Assembly (NCBI GenBank): GCA_963741995.1
Contig: CAVUKI010000003.1
Span: forward strand, 248,001 to 312,000
DNA length: 64,000 bases
Source: Bog-473 sp963741995
GTDB lineage: Bacteria > Actinomycetota > Acidimicrobiia > Acidimicrobiales > RAAP-2
Reading direction: 5' to 3'
Shown here piece after piece: positions 16,330 through 24,272 of this stretch. The translations under genes were made by a program, and so were the position numbers. Positions within the stretch are counted from its first letter, which is position 1; each line of letters starts with the position of its first letter. The notes below the pieces were generated by a model, which saw only the letters and a list, made by a program, of their open reading frames with translations, made no database searches and was not told the DNA's origin.

Positions 16330-16343
16330 GGGACGTTCCTCCG
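16330..16343. promoter_or_regulatory. DosR-like box K (proximal of a tandem pair)
   Basis: GGGACGTTCCTCCG, with a good left arm and a weaker right arm. It is phased on the same helix face as box J, as in mycobacterial promoters with paired DosR sites. Confidence 0.5.
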
Positions 16344-16409
16344 TAGAGCGACGGGCTTCGAAGGTCTTGGATGGAGGCCAGAGCGACAAAGTCAGCCGAG
16401 GAGGTAGCC

Positions 16410-17426
16410 ATGAAGGCCGCAGTCGTCACCAGTTTCGACCAGCCCCTTGAGATCCGAGACGTCCCAACTCCCACGCCCGGGCACGGTGAAGTCCTGGTGA
16501 AGGTGGAGACCTCGGGCCTGTGCCACACCGACATCCACGCGGCTCACGGCGACTGGCCGGTCAAGCCCAACCCGCCGTTCATTCCTGGCCACGAAGGCGT
16601 CGGCATCGTCGAACGTGTGGGGCGTGGAGTGAAGGGTCTCCGCGAGGGCGACCGCGTGGCTGTGCCGTGGCTCGGCTGGGCGTGTGGGGCCTGCGAGCTC
16701 TGTGCATCGGGCTGGGAGACGCTGTGTCCCAACGCTCGCTTCACCGGTTACAACGTCAATGGCGGGTTTGCCGATTACGTCCTTGCCGAGGCGGCCTTTG
16801 CCGGCAGGGTGCCTGACGGCATCGACCCCCTCGACGCTGCCCCGCTCACCTGCGCGGGTGTGACGACATACAAGGCCGTCAAGGTCTCAGGTGCTCGCTC
16901 CTCGGATCTCGTTGCCGTATTCGGCATCGGTGGTCTTGGTCACCTCGCGGTCCAGTACGCGCGGATCGCCGGGGCCACTGTCGCCGCCGTTGACGTGATC
17001 GACGCCAAGCTCGAGGTGGCCAAGATGCTTGGCGCGTCCTACACGCTGAACTCGTCCAACCAGGACCCGATTGCCGAGCTGCAGGCACTGGGCGGGGCTG
17101 ACGTGGCAATCGTCCTGGCGGCATCGCCGAGGGCCTACGAGCAAGCCTTCGCCAGTCTGCGTCCCAATGGCACCTTGGTCGGCGTCGGCCTCCCAGCCGA
17201 CAACATAATGCAGCTGCCCATTTTCGAGATGGTGCTCCGCGGCATCAAAATCGTGGGCTCCCTGGTGGGGACTCGAGTCGACCTCAAGGAAACCTTCGAG
17301 CTGCACGCCGACCATCGGACCGAGATAGTGCGAGAGTCGCGGCGCCTCGACCAAGTGAACGAATCGATTGAACAGGTCGAACGCGGCGAGATCGAGGCTC
17401 GGATCGTCTTCGACTTCCGCAACTAG
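16410..17426 (+). CDS. Zinc-dependent alcohol dehydrogenase (AdhP-like)
   Basis: 338 residues from ATG 16410, which follows 'gaggagg'; an upstream ATG at 16371 lacks a ribosome site. Catalytic zinc ligands are Cys38 ('GLCHTDIHAAHGDWP') and His61-Glu62. The structural zinc cysteines are 92, 95, 98 and 106. The Rossmann motif is 'VFGIGGLGHLAVQYA'. The CHTD..AA.GDWP pattern is that of propanol-preferring ADHs, which interconvert ethanol or propanol and aldehydes with NAD. Tandem DosR-like boxes J and K lie just upstream. Confidence 0.9.
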   Translation: MKAAVVTSFDQPLEIRDVPTPTPGHGEVLVKVETSGLCHTDIHAAHGDWPVKPNPPFIPGHEGVGIVERVGRGVKGLREGDRVAVPWLGWACGACELCASGWETLCPNARFTGYNVNGGFADYVLAEAAFAGRVPDGIDPLDAAPLTCAGVTTYKAVKVSGARSSDLVAVFGIGGLGHLAVQYARIAGATVAAVDVIDAKLEVAKMLGASYTLNSSNQDPIAELQALGGADVAIVLAASPRAYEQAFASLRPNGTLVGVGLPADNIMQLPIFEMVLRGIKIVGSLVGTRVDLKETFELHADHRTEIVRESRRLDQVNESIEQVERGEIEARIVFDFRN

Positions 17427-17485
17427 GTTCGAGCAAGAGACCAGAGTGAGCGTTTCGGCTGACTGAGAAGTAAAGGAGCGCCATC

Positions 17486-17845
17486 GTGATCACGGAGTTG
17501 AGTGAGTTACCTCCGAATGTCGTCGGGTTTGAGGTGACGGAAAAGGTTCTGGCACAGGACTTCCTCGACGTCGTGCTCCCTGCCTTCGAGAGAGCGGCGA
17601 AGGCCGGAGAGTTCCGAGCCGTCATCGTCATTCCTGATTTCGAAGGGATGTCCGGCGGTGCTCTCTGGGAGGACCTGAAGATCGGCGTACCCCACCTGCG
17701 TGACTGGAAGCGCATTGCCTTGGTGACCGACATCGACTGGATGATCCATCTGACGCAGTTGTTCGGCTGGATGACACCAGGAGATGTGAAGGTCTTTCCC
17801 CTCCGCGAACGCGATGAGGCGATCGAGTGGGCAGCAAGCGCCTAG
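17486..17845 (+). CDS. SpoIIAA-like (STAS-fold) protein
   Basis: 119 residues from GTG 17486, preceded by 'aaaggag'. It matches the SpoIIAA-like family typified by 'GFEVTEKVLAQDFLDVVLPA' and 'RIALVTDIDWMIHL', with a C-terminal 'FPLRERDEAIEWA'. These small soluble proteins have a STAS-like fold and often occur in stress loci, with no known biochemical role. It follows the alcohol dehydrogenase by 59 bp and may be cotranscribed with it. Confidence 0.8.
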   Translation: MITELSELPPNVVGFEVTEKVLAQDFLDVVLPAFERAAKAGEFRAVIVIPDFEGMSGGALWEDLKIGVPHLRDWKRIALVTDIDWMIHLTQLFGWMTPGDVKVFPLRERDEAIEWAASA

Positions 17846-17930
17846 CAACGGCCCTTGGCACTTCGCACTTCCTCCTCCTCGCCAGCGAGCACCATTCTCT
17901 CTCTCAGCTCGAGATCGACCAGATCTCCGG

Positions 17931-18269
17931 TCATCCCTTCACGTACGAGAGCTTCTCCGCCACCTTGTCATTCCGCACCGGGAACAGGTCCACGCCCCTG
18001 ACATGGCCTCCGTCCCAGGTGTAGCGCCACCGCTGGACCACTCGATCGCCGGTGCCAAAGGTCTCTTCGGCCTCGAAGCTGGCATTGAGATCGTCGAAGA
18101 TCGGCTGCCACGCCTTGCGGATCTCGTCTCGTCCGACGGAACGGGTCCCATCGGGAGCAGGAGCTGTGCTGTCGAACACGCAGTCCTCGGTCACGAGATC
18201 CAAGGCCGCGTCGAGGTCGTGTTGCGCCCATGCGGTGCCGAATGTGTCGACGACCCGCAGTGGATCCAC
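17931..18269 (-). CDS. SnoaL/NTF2-like protein
   Basis: About 112 residues from GTG 18269, 5 nt after the cupin stop; a TTG at 18305 would overlap the cupin gene. The NTF2-like cone fold is recognised by 'FGTAWAQHDLDAALDLVTED', then 'CVFDSTAPAPDG', 'AWQPIFDDLNASFEAEETF' and 'VVQRWRYTW'. The family covers small isomerases, hydrolases and binding proteins, so no substrate can be named. It is probably cotranscribed with the cupin gene. Confidence 0.72.
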   Translation of the reverse strand: MDPLRVVDTFGTAWAQHDLDAALDLVTEDCVFDSTAPAPDGTRSVGRDEIRKAWQPIFDDLNASFEAEETFGTGDRVVQRWRYTWDGGHVRGVDLFPVRNDKVAEKLSYVKG

Positions 18270-18274
18270 GGGTC

Positions 18275-18628
18275 CTACTTCGCGTAATTGCTGGCGCCGA
18301 ACCAATCCACCGTCACGACGGGATCGTCACCCACCACCCAGGCGTCATGACCACTCGGCAAGGAGGTGACGTCGCCCGGCCCCGCCTCCATCTCGGTGCC
18401 GTCGTCCATGACGATAGCCAGGCGCCCGCTGACGTGGTATTGAAAATGGGGCGCTTCACAGCTCTCAGTCCCAGCGATGGCCTTGACGTCGTTCGACCAG
18501 CGCCATCCGGGCTCGAACACGAGCCGTCCGACCTCGCCGCCTCCGATCTTGATGATCTCCGCCCGACCGTGGGGAAACTCGCGGGTCTCGTCGGGAGTGG
18601 CGAAACAACGGTGCTCCGTCTGTTGCAT
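18275..18628 (-). CDS. Cupin-domain protein
   Basis: 117 residues from ATG 18628. The frame continues upstream, but that part is the shadow of tetR. The cupin strands are visible: 'VGRLVFEPGWRWSNDV', 'APHFQYHVSGRLAIVMDDGT' and 'EAGPGDVTSLPSGHDAWVVG'. The metal-binding histidines of classical cupins are only partly present. It is divergent from the TetR gene with a palindromic operator between them, so cupin and NTF2 genes are probably repressed by that TetR. Confidence 0.78.
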   Translation of the reverse strand: MQQTEHRCFATPDETREFPHGRAEIIKIGGGEVGRLVFEPGWRWSNDVKAIAGTESCEAPHFQYHVSGRLAIVMDDGTEMEAGPGDVTSLPSGHDAWVVGDDPVVTVDWFGASNYAK

Positions 18629-18677
18629 GGCGCCAAACCTGCCTTCGGCCGACCCCCGAGGTCGACTGACGCTATCC

Positions 18678-18695
18678 TGACCTACCAGTAAGTCA
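18678..18695. promoter_or_regulatory. Probable TetR operator
   Basis: TGACCTACCAGTAAGTCA, an inverted repeat (TGACCTAC and GTAAGTCA, one mismatch) in the 87-bp divergent spacer between the cupin gene and tetR. Confidence 0.6.
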
Positions 18696-18715
18696 ATGTC
18701 AACGGTGGAGGTGCG

Positions 18716-19342
18716 ATGGCGGTACGGCAACAGGGGGGCGGGCTTCATACCGCGGCGCAGATCCTCGACGTGGCCGAGCGGCTCGTTCAGAGTCGGGGCT
18801 TCAACGGCTTCAGCTACGCCGACGTGGCCGCCGAGTTGACCATCACGAAGCCGGCCTTGCACTACCACTTCGCCAGTAAGGCGGAGCTCGGCGAGGCGTT
18901 GATCATCCGCTACGCCGGGCGCTTTGCTGCTGCGCTCGATGACCTTGACGCCACAGCCCCAGACGGCCCGGCCAAGCTCGAGGGCTATGTCAATCTGTAC
19001 CTGGACGTGTTGCGAGACAAGCGGATGTGTCTCTGCGGGATGTTGGCCGCCGAGTACCAGACTCTTCCCGTAGCGATGCGAGATGCCGTGCTCGGCTTCT
19101 TCGATGACAACGAGAGGTGGCTGGAAAAGGTCCTCCGACAAGGGCGAACTCAAGGCACTTTGCACTTTGAGGGGAGCGCACGGGACGAGGCGCGCCTGAT
19201 CGTTGCCGGGCTAGAGGGAGCCATGCTGATCGCTCGCCCTTTCGGCGATACCGCTCGCTTCGAAGTGGCGGCATCGCACATGGTGCACGACATCATCACC
19301 CCAACGTCCAACAGCGCCAATGGTGGAAAGGCACGCCGATAA
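18716..19342 (+). CDS. TetR-family transcriptional regulator
   Basis: 208 residues. The N-terminal HTH is clear: 'AAQILDVAERLVQSRGFNGF' then 'SYADVAAELTITKPALHYHF' and 'ASKAELGEALI'. The C-terminal ligand domain has a CLCGM segment at about 102-106. Start ATG 18716 follows 'ggtggagg'. It probably represses the divergent cupin-NTF2 pair and itself through the palindrome at 18678-18695. Confidence 0.88.
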   Translation: MAVRQQGGGLHTAAQILDVAERLVQSRGFNGFSYADVAAELTITKPALHYHFASKAELGEALIIRYAGRFAAALDDLDATAPDGPAKLEGYVNLYLDVLRDKRMCLCGMLAAEYQTLPVAMRDAVLGFFDDNERWLEKVLRQGRTQGTLHFEGSARDEARLIVAGLEGAMLIARPFGDTARFEVAASHMVHDIITPTSNSANGGKARR

Positions 19343-19370
19343 CCGGCGTCCGCGGAATTGTGGCCGTGGC

Positions 19371-19628
19371 GCCTTCGCGCCCTACGGCTACTACATGGTT
19401 GCCTCGGACGGCGGCCTCTTCACCTACGGCGACGCCAGCTTCCTCGGCTTGGCCGGTTCGCTTCCCCTCAACAAACCAGTCGTCGGCATGGCGGCCACGC
19501 CGGACGGCGGTGGCTACTGGTTGGTCGCGACGGACGGAGGCATCTTCAATTACGGCGACGCCAACTTCTATGGCTCAACGGGCTCCATTGTGCTCAACCA
19601 ACCCGTCGTCGGGATGGCTGCCGGCTGA
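19371..19628 (+). pseudogene. Fragment of an Acidimicrobiia-type 'GGYWLVA.DGGIF' tandem-repeat protein
   Basis: Two and a half repeat units of about 37 residues: 'YYMVASDGGLFTYGDASFLG', 'NKPVVGMAATPDGGGYWLVA', then 'DGGIFNYGDANFYGS' and 'NQPVVGMAAG'. The repeat is found in long secreted beta-propeller-like proteins of Acidimicrobiia and close relatives. Here only about 85 residues remain. There is no signal peptide and no own start, because the frame begins inside the end of tetR. It is a relic of a larger gene lost by rearrangement. Confidence 0.7.
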
Positions 19629-19647
19629 TTGCACCGCCTGCGTAACC

Positions 19648-21387
19648 TCAGTGCGCCGGCTCGGGGACCAGGTTCTCGACACGCACGGCACCTTCGGTCG
19701 TCACGGGCGCCCCCTTGCCGCCGCGTGTCCACGAGGCGGCGGCGCCCGCCAGGCACATCACGATGCCGAAAGCGAACGCGGTGTGCAGGCCGTCGCGGAA
19801 CGAGTCGGCGATGAGGCTGGGGAAGAAGCGCTCGCCCGTCACAGTGCTGCGCTGGGCCGGTGTGAGCTGCGACAGCACGTGCGTGCCGATCAGATGGCCG
19901 GCGGGGTTGTAGCCCAGGAAGGCGGCGAAGAGAGTCGAGACCGGCGGCAGGTGTGAGATCTGGACGGCCGTGGCCTCCGGGACCCCGTGGGCCGTCAGCC
20001 CGCTCACCAGCGCGCTGGGGAGATGGTCGGCCAGCCCGAGGATGATCAGGGTGAAGAAGATGCCGATGGAGAGCACCTGAGCCGAATTCTGGAACGTCGT
20101 GTTCATGCCCGACCCCGCGCCACGGTCGGCCGCCGGCAGGCTGTTCATGACGCCGGTGCGGTTCGACGAGCCGAACGACGACATGCACAGGCCGGTGACG
20201 AACAGCAGCAACCCGAACTCGGGATACGCGAAATTGATCGGGAGCAACAGGAAGAACGAGAAGCAGACGGCCGTGCCGAGCATGCCGAAGGTAGCGAAGG
20301 GGCGCGGCCCGTAGCGGTCGGACAGAATCCCCGCCAGCGGCCCGGCGATGAGGAACCCAGACGTCAGGGGAATGAGGAAGATCCCGGCCCACAGCGGGGT
20401 CACGGCAAAGGTGTAGCCGTGCCGGGGCAGCCAGACGCCCTGCAGCCAGATGATGAGCATGAACATGAGGCCGCCCCGCCCGAGTGCACCGAGGAAGCTG
20501 GCGAAGACGCCGGCCGAGAAGGCCCGGATCTTGAACAGTTGCAGCCGGAACATCGGCTCGTCGGTATGGACTTCAATGAAGCAGAACAGGATCAGGAAAC
20601 CGACACCGACACTGAGTTCGAGCAGGACCACCGGGTTGGTCCAGCCCATCGGGTGACCCCCGTAGGGCTCGATCCCGTAGGTGATGCCGATCATGACGAG
20701 GATCAGCCCGACGGCAAAAGTGATGTTGCCGGCCCAGTCGATCTTGGCCCGCGAGCCGCTCTCGACCTCATGGAGCGAGAAGTAGCCCCACACGGTTGCG
20801 AAGAGGCCGATGGGGACCGAGACCAGGAAGATGAGGCGCCAGTTGATGGGAGCCAGCAGGCCCCCGAGGAGGAGCCCGATGAACGTCCCGCTGATGGCGG
20901 CAGCCTGGTTGATGCCGAGGGCGAAGCCGCGCCGGTCCGGTGGGAAGGCGTCGGTCAGGATGGCGGCGGAGTTCGCCATCAGCAACGCGGCACCGACCCC
21001 TTGGAAGATGCGCATCACGATCAGCCAGATGCCGGCGGCGGTCCCGGTCATCCAGGTGATGCTCAACAAGAGCGAGAAGAAGGTGAAGACGGCGAAGCCG
21101 AGGTTGTACATGCGCACCCGGCCGTAGAGGTCGCCCAAACGGCCGAAGCTGACCACGAGCACGCTGGTGACGATGAGGAACCCCAGGATCATCCAGAGCA
21201 AGAAGAAGGTGTTGGAGGGGAGGAGAGGATCGAGGTGGATGCCGCGGAAGATGTCCGGCAGGGCGATGAGGACGATGGAGGCGTCGATCGTCGCCATCAA
21301 CATGCCGAGGGTCGTGATGAACAGCGCAGTCCATTTGTGACGCTCGTTGACGTGGCTCAGTCCCGTGAACGCAGAAGTCGCGGTCAT
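19648..21387 (-). CDS. MFS multidrug-type exporter (DHA2, 14 TM)
   Basis: 579 residues, with 14 hydrophobic segments expected for DHA2. Landmarks are 'FITTLGMLMATIDASIVLIA' (TM1 motif D1), 'GRLGDLYGRVRMY' (motif A), 'RIFQGVGAALLMANSAAILT' (motif B) and 'LGINQAAAISGTFIGLLLGG' (motif C of drug antiporters). Expected to export a hydrophobic compound against protons. It lies divergent from a second MFS gene that has TetR operators in the spacer. Which compound is moved cannot be told. Confidence 0.88.
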   Translation of the reverse strand: MTATSAFTGLSHVNERHKWTALFITTLGMLMATIDASIVLIALPDIFRGIHLDPLLPSNTFFLLWMILGFLIVTSVLVVSFGRLGDLYGRVRMYNLGFAVFTFFSLLLSITWMTGTAAGIWLIVMRIFQGVGAALLMANSAAILTDAFPPDRRGFALGINQAAAISGTFIGLLLGGLLAPINWRLIFLVSVPIGLFATVWGYFSLHEVESGSRAKIDWAGNITFAVGLILVMIGITYGIEPYGGHPMGWTNPVVLLELSVGVGFLILFCFIEVHTDEPMFRLQLFKIRAFSAGVFASFLGALGRGGLMFMLIIWLQGVWLPRHGYTFAVTPLWAGIFLIPLTSGFLIAGPLAGILSDRYGPRPFATFGMLGTAVCFSFFLLLPINFAYPEFGLLLFVTGLCMSSFGSSNRTGVMNSLPAADRGAGSGMNTTFQNSAQVLSIGIFFTLIILGLADHLPSALVSGLTAHGVPEATAVQISHLPPVSTLFAAFLGYNPAGHLIGTHVLSQLTPAQRSTVTGERFFPSLIADSFRDGLHTAFAFGIVMCLAGAAASWTRGGKGAPVTTEGAVRVENLVPEPAH

Positions 21388-21481
21388 GCCGGTCCCACTC
21401 GCCCGGCCCGTGGGCCCAAGTGTTCTCTGCTGTGTCGGATGCCGCCTCCTGGTGACGTTGCGGCGTGCCCGCCTGCGCTTC

Positions 21482-21498
21482 CGGAATACTGCCTTCCG
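21482..21498. promoter_or_regulatory. TetR-type operator, site 1
   Basis: CGGAATACTGCCTTCCG, with CGGAA/TTCCG arms. It is in the spacer between the two divergent MFS genes. Confidence 0.6.
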
Positions 21499-21514
21499 CT
21501 TATGTTAGCCTAAC

Positions 21515-21531
21515 CGGAACACGGCATTCCG
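21515..21531. promoter_or_regulatory. TetR-type operator, site 2
   Basis: CGGAACACGGCATTCCG, with the same arms and length as site 1, starting 33 bp (three helical turns) later and 20 bp before the MFS start codon. Likely bound by the TetR encoded at 23018-23668. Confidence 0.62.
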
Positions 21532-21551
21532 TCTCGGGCGATCGGATCTGC

Positions 21552-23021
21552 ATGGAGAAACGACCCACCAACTACGCGCTCACGTTCGCCGTACTCGGCA
21601 CGGCCGCACTTGCCTTTGCTCTCCTGCAGTCGCTGATCATCCCCGCCATCCCCCAGCTCGAGCAGACGTTGCACACGTCGGAGAGCGGGGCGAGCTGGCT
21701 GCTCACTGCGTACCTGCTGAGTGCCGCCATCGCCACACCGATCCTCGGGCGCGTGGGCGACATGCTCGGCAAGGAGAAGATCATCGTCGCCGTCCTGCTC
21801 GCCCTGACGGCGGGGTCGTTGCTCAGCGCGCTGGCGACCAGCCTGCCCGTGATGCTGGTCGGCCGGGTGATTCAAGGGACGGGTGGGGCCGTGTTCCCAC
21901 TCGCCTTCGGCATCATCCGCGACGAGTTCCCCGCCGAGCGCGTGGCGGGCGCCATCGGAGTCATGTCGGCGATCCTGGGTGCGGGGGCCGGAGCCGGCAT
22001 CGTGCTGGCGGGCCCGATCCTCGTGCATCTGAATTACCACTGGCTCTTCTGGATACCGATGATCATGTCGGCCATCGCGACGGTCGCCACCTTTCTTTTC
22101 GTGTCCGAATCGCCCGTGCGGGCTCCGGGCCGCATCAACTGGCTCGGGGCGGGTTTGATGTCGGCCTGGTTGGTCACCGGTTTGCTCGCCATCTCGTACG
22201 CACCGATGTGGGGCTGGGGCAACTTGTCGGTCATCGGCCTGCTCGGGGCCACTGCGATCCTGCTCGTGGTCTGGGTGGTCGTGGAGAACCGCTCCGCTTC
22301 GCCGCTGGTGGACATGAAGATGATGCGCATTCCCGCGGTGTGGAGCACGAACCTGGCGGCGCTGCTCTTCGGGTTCGGCATGTTCGCCATGTTCGTCACG
22401 CTGCCCCAATTCACCGAGACGCCGACCCATGCCGGCTATGGATTCGGTGCGTCGGTCACCCAGTCGGGTCTCTACCTCGCGCCGTTTGCCGTCGCCATGG
22501 TGATCGTCGCGCCGATGACGGGGCGTCTCTCGAAGGCGGTTGGCTCCAGGCTGGTGCTGGTCGTGGGGTCGCTCATCACCGGCTCGAGCTATCTCCTTTT
22601 GCTGCTGGACCACACCCAACAGTGGTCCATCTACATCGCGACGGGACTCCTCGGCATCGGAATCGCTTTGGGCTTCGCCAGCATGGCGAATCTCATCATT
22701 GAGGCCGTGCCCGCAGAGCAGACCGGCGTGGCCACGGGGATGAATACCAACATTCGCAACATCGGTGCCGCCCTCGGGAGCGGGATCGCCACCAGCCTTG
22801 TCGTGAGCGGCTTGTCGCCCGGCGGATTTCCCAAGGAGCATGGCTACCTGCTGGCATTCGCGGTCAGCGGTTTGGCGCTGGTCGTCGCCGCGCTCGCCGC
22901 GCTCGCCATCCCGAAGCGGACCATGCCCTCCATCGTCGAGCGTGAGTCGCACCCCGCTCTCACGGCGGAGGCGGAGGTCGTCGTCGGCGCCATCGCCTTC
23001 GGTCCCGAGGACCTCGCGTGA
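21552..23021 (+). CDS. MFS multidrug-type exporter
   Basis: 489 residues from ATG 21552; the frame runs back to 21465 through the operator sites, so the later start is preferred. Motif A is 'LGRVGDMLGKEKI'. Motif B is 'GRVIQGTGGAVFPLAFGIIR'. A motif C-like segment is 'AILGAGAGAGIVLAGPI'. It resembles the EmrB/QacA group. The stop codon overlaps the start of a TetR gene (GTGA), so exporter and regulator form a self-controlled operon. Confidence 0.88.
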   Translation: MEKRPTNYALTFAVLGTAALAFALLQSLIIPAIPQLEQTLHTSESGASWLLTAYLLSAAIATPILGRVGDMLGKEKIIVAVLLALTAGSLLSALATSLPVMLVGRVIQGTGGAVFPLAFGIIRDEFPAERVAGAIGVMSAILGAGAGAGIVLAGPILVHLNYHWLFWIPMIMSAIATVATFLFVSESPVRAPGRINWLGAGLMSAWLVTGLLAISYAPMWGWGNLSVIGLLGATAILLVVWVVVENRSASPLVDMKMMRIPAVWSTNLAALLFGFGMFAMFVTLPQFTETPTHAGYGFGASVTQSGLYLAPFAVAMVIVAPMTGRLSKAVGSRLVLVVGSLITGSSYLLLLLDHTQQWSIYIATGLLGIGIALGFASMANLIIEAVPAEQTGVATGMNTNIRNIGAALGSGIATSLVVSGLSPGGFPKEHGYLLAFAVSGLALVVAALAALAIPKRTMPSIVERESHPALTAEAEVVVGAIAFGPEDLA

Positions 23022-23668
23022 CAAGGAGCTCCGCATCTCATTCTGGTGAAGCGACGATGGAGCAGCGGCCGCTGCGCCGGGACGCCGAGGTCAACCTGAG
23101 CCGCATTCTGGTCGCTGCCCGCGACGTCTTCGCCGAAGAGGGCTACGACGCCTCCATGGAGGGCATCGCCGCGCGGGCCGACGTCGGCGTCGGCACGCTC
23201 TACCGCCGGTTCCCGAACAAGGCCGACCTGCTCAACGCCGTGGTGGAGGCGGCGCATGTGCGCAAGCGGCAGATCGCCGAGGCGGTCCTCAGCGACGTGG
23301 CCCCCGAAGACGGGGTCTTCGAATTCGTGCGGCGATGCATCGCGGTCCCCAGCTGCTGGCGGGCCACCATTTCGGCCCCGCCCTGGCGGACGACCGGGAC
23401 CGGACTCGGCCAGACGGCGCCTCTGCTCGAAGAGATCCTCCGGCGGAGCCAGCGTGCGGGGTCGGTCCGTCCCGACATCGAGGTGGCTGACATCGTCGTG
23501 GTCCTCATGGCGGTGCGCTCGATCACCGACGTGTGCGACACGAAATCCTCCAAGCCGTCACTGCGCTTCCTCGAGCTCTTGCTCGACGGCCTTCGCCCCG
23601 GGCACGAGTCGCCGGCGCACGACCCGCTCACCGTCGCCCAACTCGACCGCATTCTGCGCCGGCGCTGA
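23018..23668 (+). CDS. TetR-family regulator of the MFS exporter
   Basis: 216 residues from GTG 23018, which overlaps the MFS stop; ATG 23057 is an alternative start that keeps the whole HTH. The HTH is 'ILVAARDVFAEEGYDASMEG' then 'IAARADVGVGTLYRRFPNKA'. The C-terminal domain ends 'SLRFLELLLDGLRP'. It resembles SbtR/AcrR-type repressors. The twin CGGAA-N7-TTCCG palindromes before the exporter are the natural targets. Confidence 0.87.
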   Translation: MTRSSASHSGEATMEQRPLRRDAEVNLSRILVAARDVFAEEGYDASMEGIAARADVGVGTLYRRFPNKADLLNAVVEAAHVRKRQIAEAVLSDVAPEDGVFEFVRRCIAVPSCWRATISAPPWRTTGTGLGQTAPLLEEILRRSQRAGSVRPDIEVADIVVVLMAVRSITDVCDTKSSKPSLRFLELLLDGLRPGHESPAHDPLTVAQLDRILRRR

Positions 23669-23702
23669 GGGTGTGACCCGGCACCGGGCTCTCGTGCCGC
23701 GC

Positions 23703-24167
23703 TCAGCCGAACGAATCGAGGGCGAGCAACACCTCGGTCAGCTCATGCCGGAGTCGTTCGGGTGGCGCGGACCGGTAGAGCGGTCCCGTCCCGTCGGCCA
23801 GGAGCGCGCGGAGTCTGGCCACCCCCTGCACGCCGACGGGTCCTGACGCGGTCAGGCGACCGGCCAGCGCCGCCAGCTCGGCTCGGGCCTGCTGCACGGA
23901 GGGACGGCAGACCGGCGTCTTGAGGCGACGCCCGACCGGCGCATCCGACACCGCCACGACCCTCGCCAGGCTGCGGGCCAGCCCGCGCCGCTCTGCCGGT
24001 CCGCACAGGCGCCCGGCGTGGATGGCCAGGGGGACGCTCGATTCGGGCGACGCCCCGGCGGCCAACTGGTGGTCCAGGGCGGATGCCCTGGCTCGGACCA
24101 GAAGCCGATCCGACCAGCGCACGCGCCGCAGGCCGAGACCGGCGCCCTCTTCGAGGACCACGATCAT
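23703..24167 (-). CDS. Protein of unknown function, divergent from CGNR regulator
   Basis: 154 residues, rich in Leu, Arg and Ala and predicted mostly helical, without membrane segment or signal peptide. The start is 'MIVVLEEGAGLGLRRVRWSD'. No family recognised. A near-consensus promoter (24207-24235, minus strand) points at it with a leader of about 27 nt, which supports a real gene. Confidence 0.6.
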   Translation of the reverse strand: MIVVLEEGAGLGLRRVRWSDRLLVRARASALDHQLAAGASPESSVPLAIHAGRLCGPAERRGLARSLARVVAVSDAPVGRRLKTPVCRPSVQQARAELAALAGRLTASGPVGVQGVARLRALLADGTGPLYRSAPPERLRHELTEVLLALDSFG

Positions 24168-24206
24168 CGACGGAACTCCGGATCTCTGTGCGTGACCATC
24201 AAACTC

Positions 24207-24235
24207 ATTATGCTCGTCACTACAAGACCGGTCAA
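24207..24235 (-). promoter_or_regulatory. Sigma-70-type promoter for the 24167 gene
   Basis: On the minus strand: TTGACC, 17 nt, CATAAT. Each hexamer differs from consensus at one position and the spacing is ideal. A 7-bp inverted repeat (AAACTCA at 24201, TGAGTTT at 24237) flanks it and may be an operator. Confidence 0.65.
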
Positions 24236-24260
24236 GTGAGTTTAGGGGTCACTTCGTTGC

Positions 24261-24266
24261 TAGGAT
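24261..24266 (+). promoter_or_regulatory. Possible -10 element for a leaderless CGNR gene
   Basis: TAGGAT ends 7 nt before the GTG at 24273, which would place transcription start on the start codon. No -35 match is seen. Confidence 0.3.
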
Positions 24267-24272
24267 CGAAGG

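Noticed and set aside
19987..21513. 508-codon open frame on the plus strand opposite the MFS gene
   Set aside because: Low-complexity, highly charged product without any fold; it mirrors a GC-rich coding strand.
21510..23036. 508-codon minus-strand frame opposite the second MFS gene
   Set aside because: Same kind of antisense shadow, rich in Arg, Asp and His without motifs.
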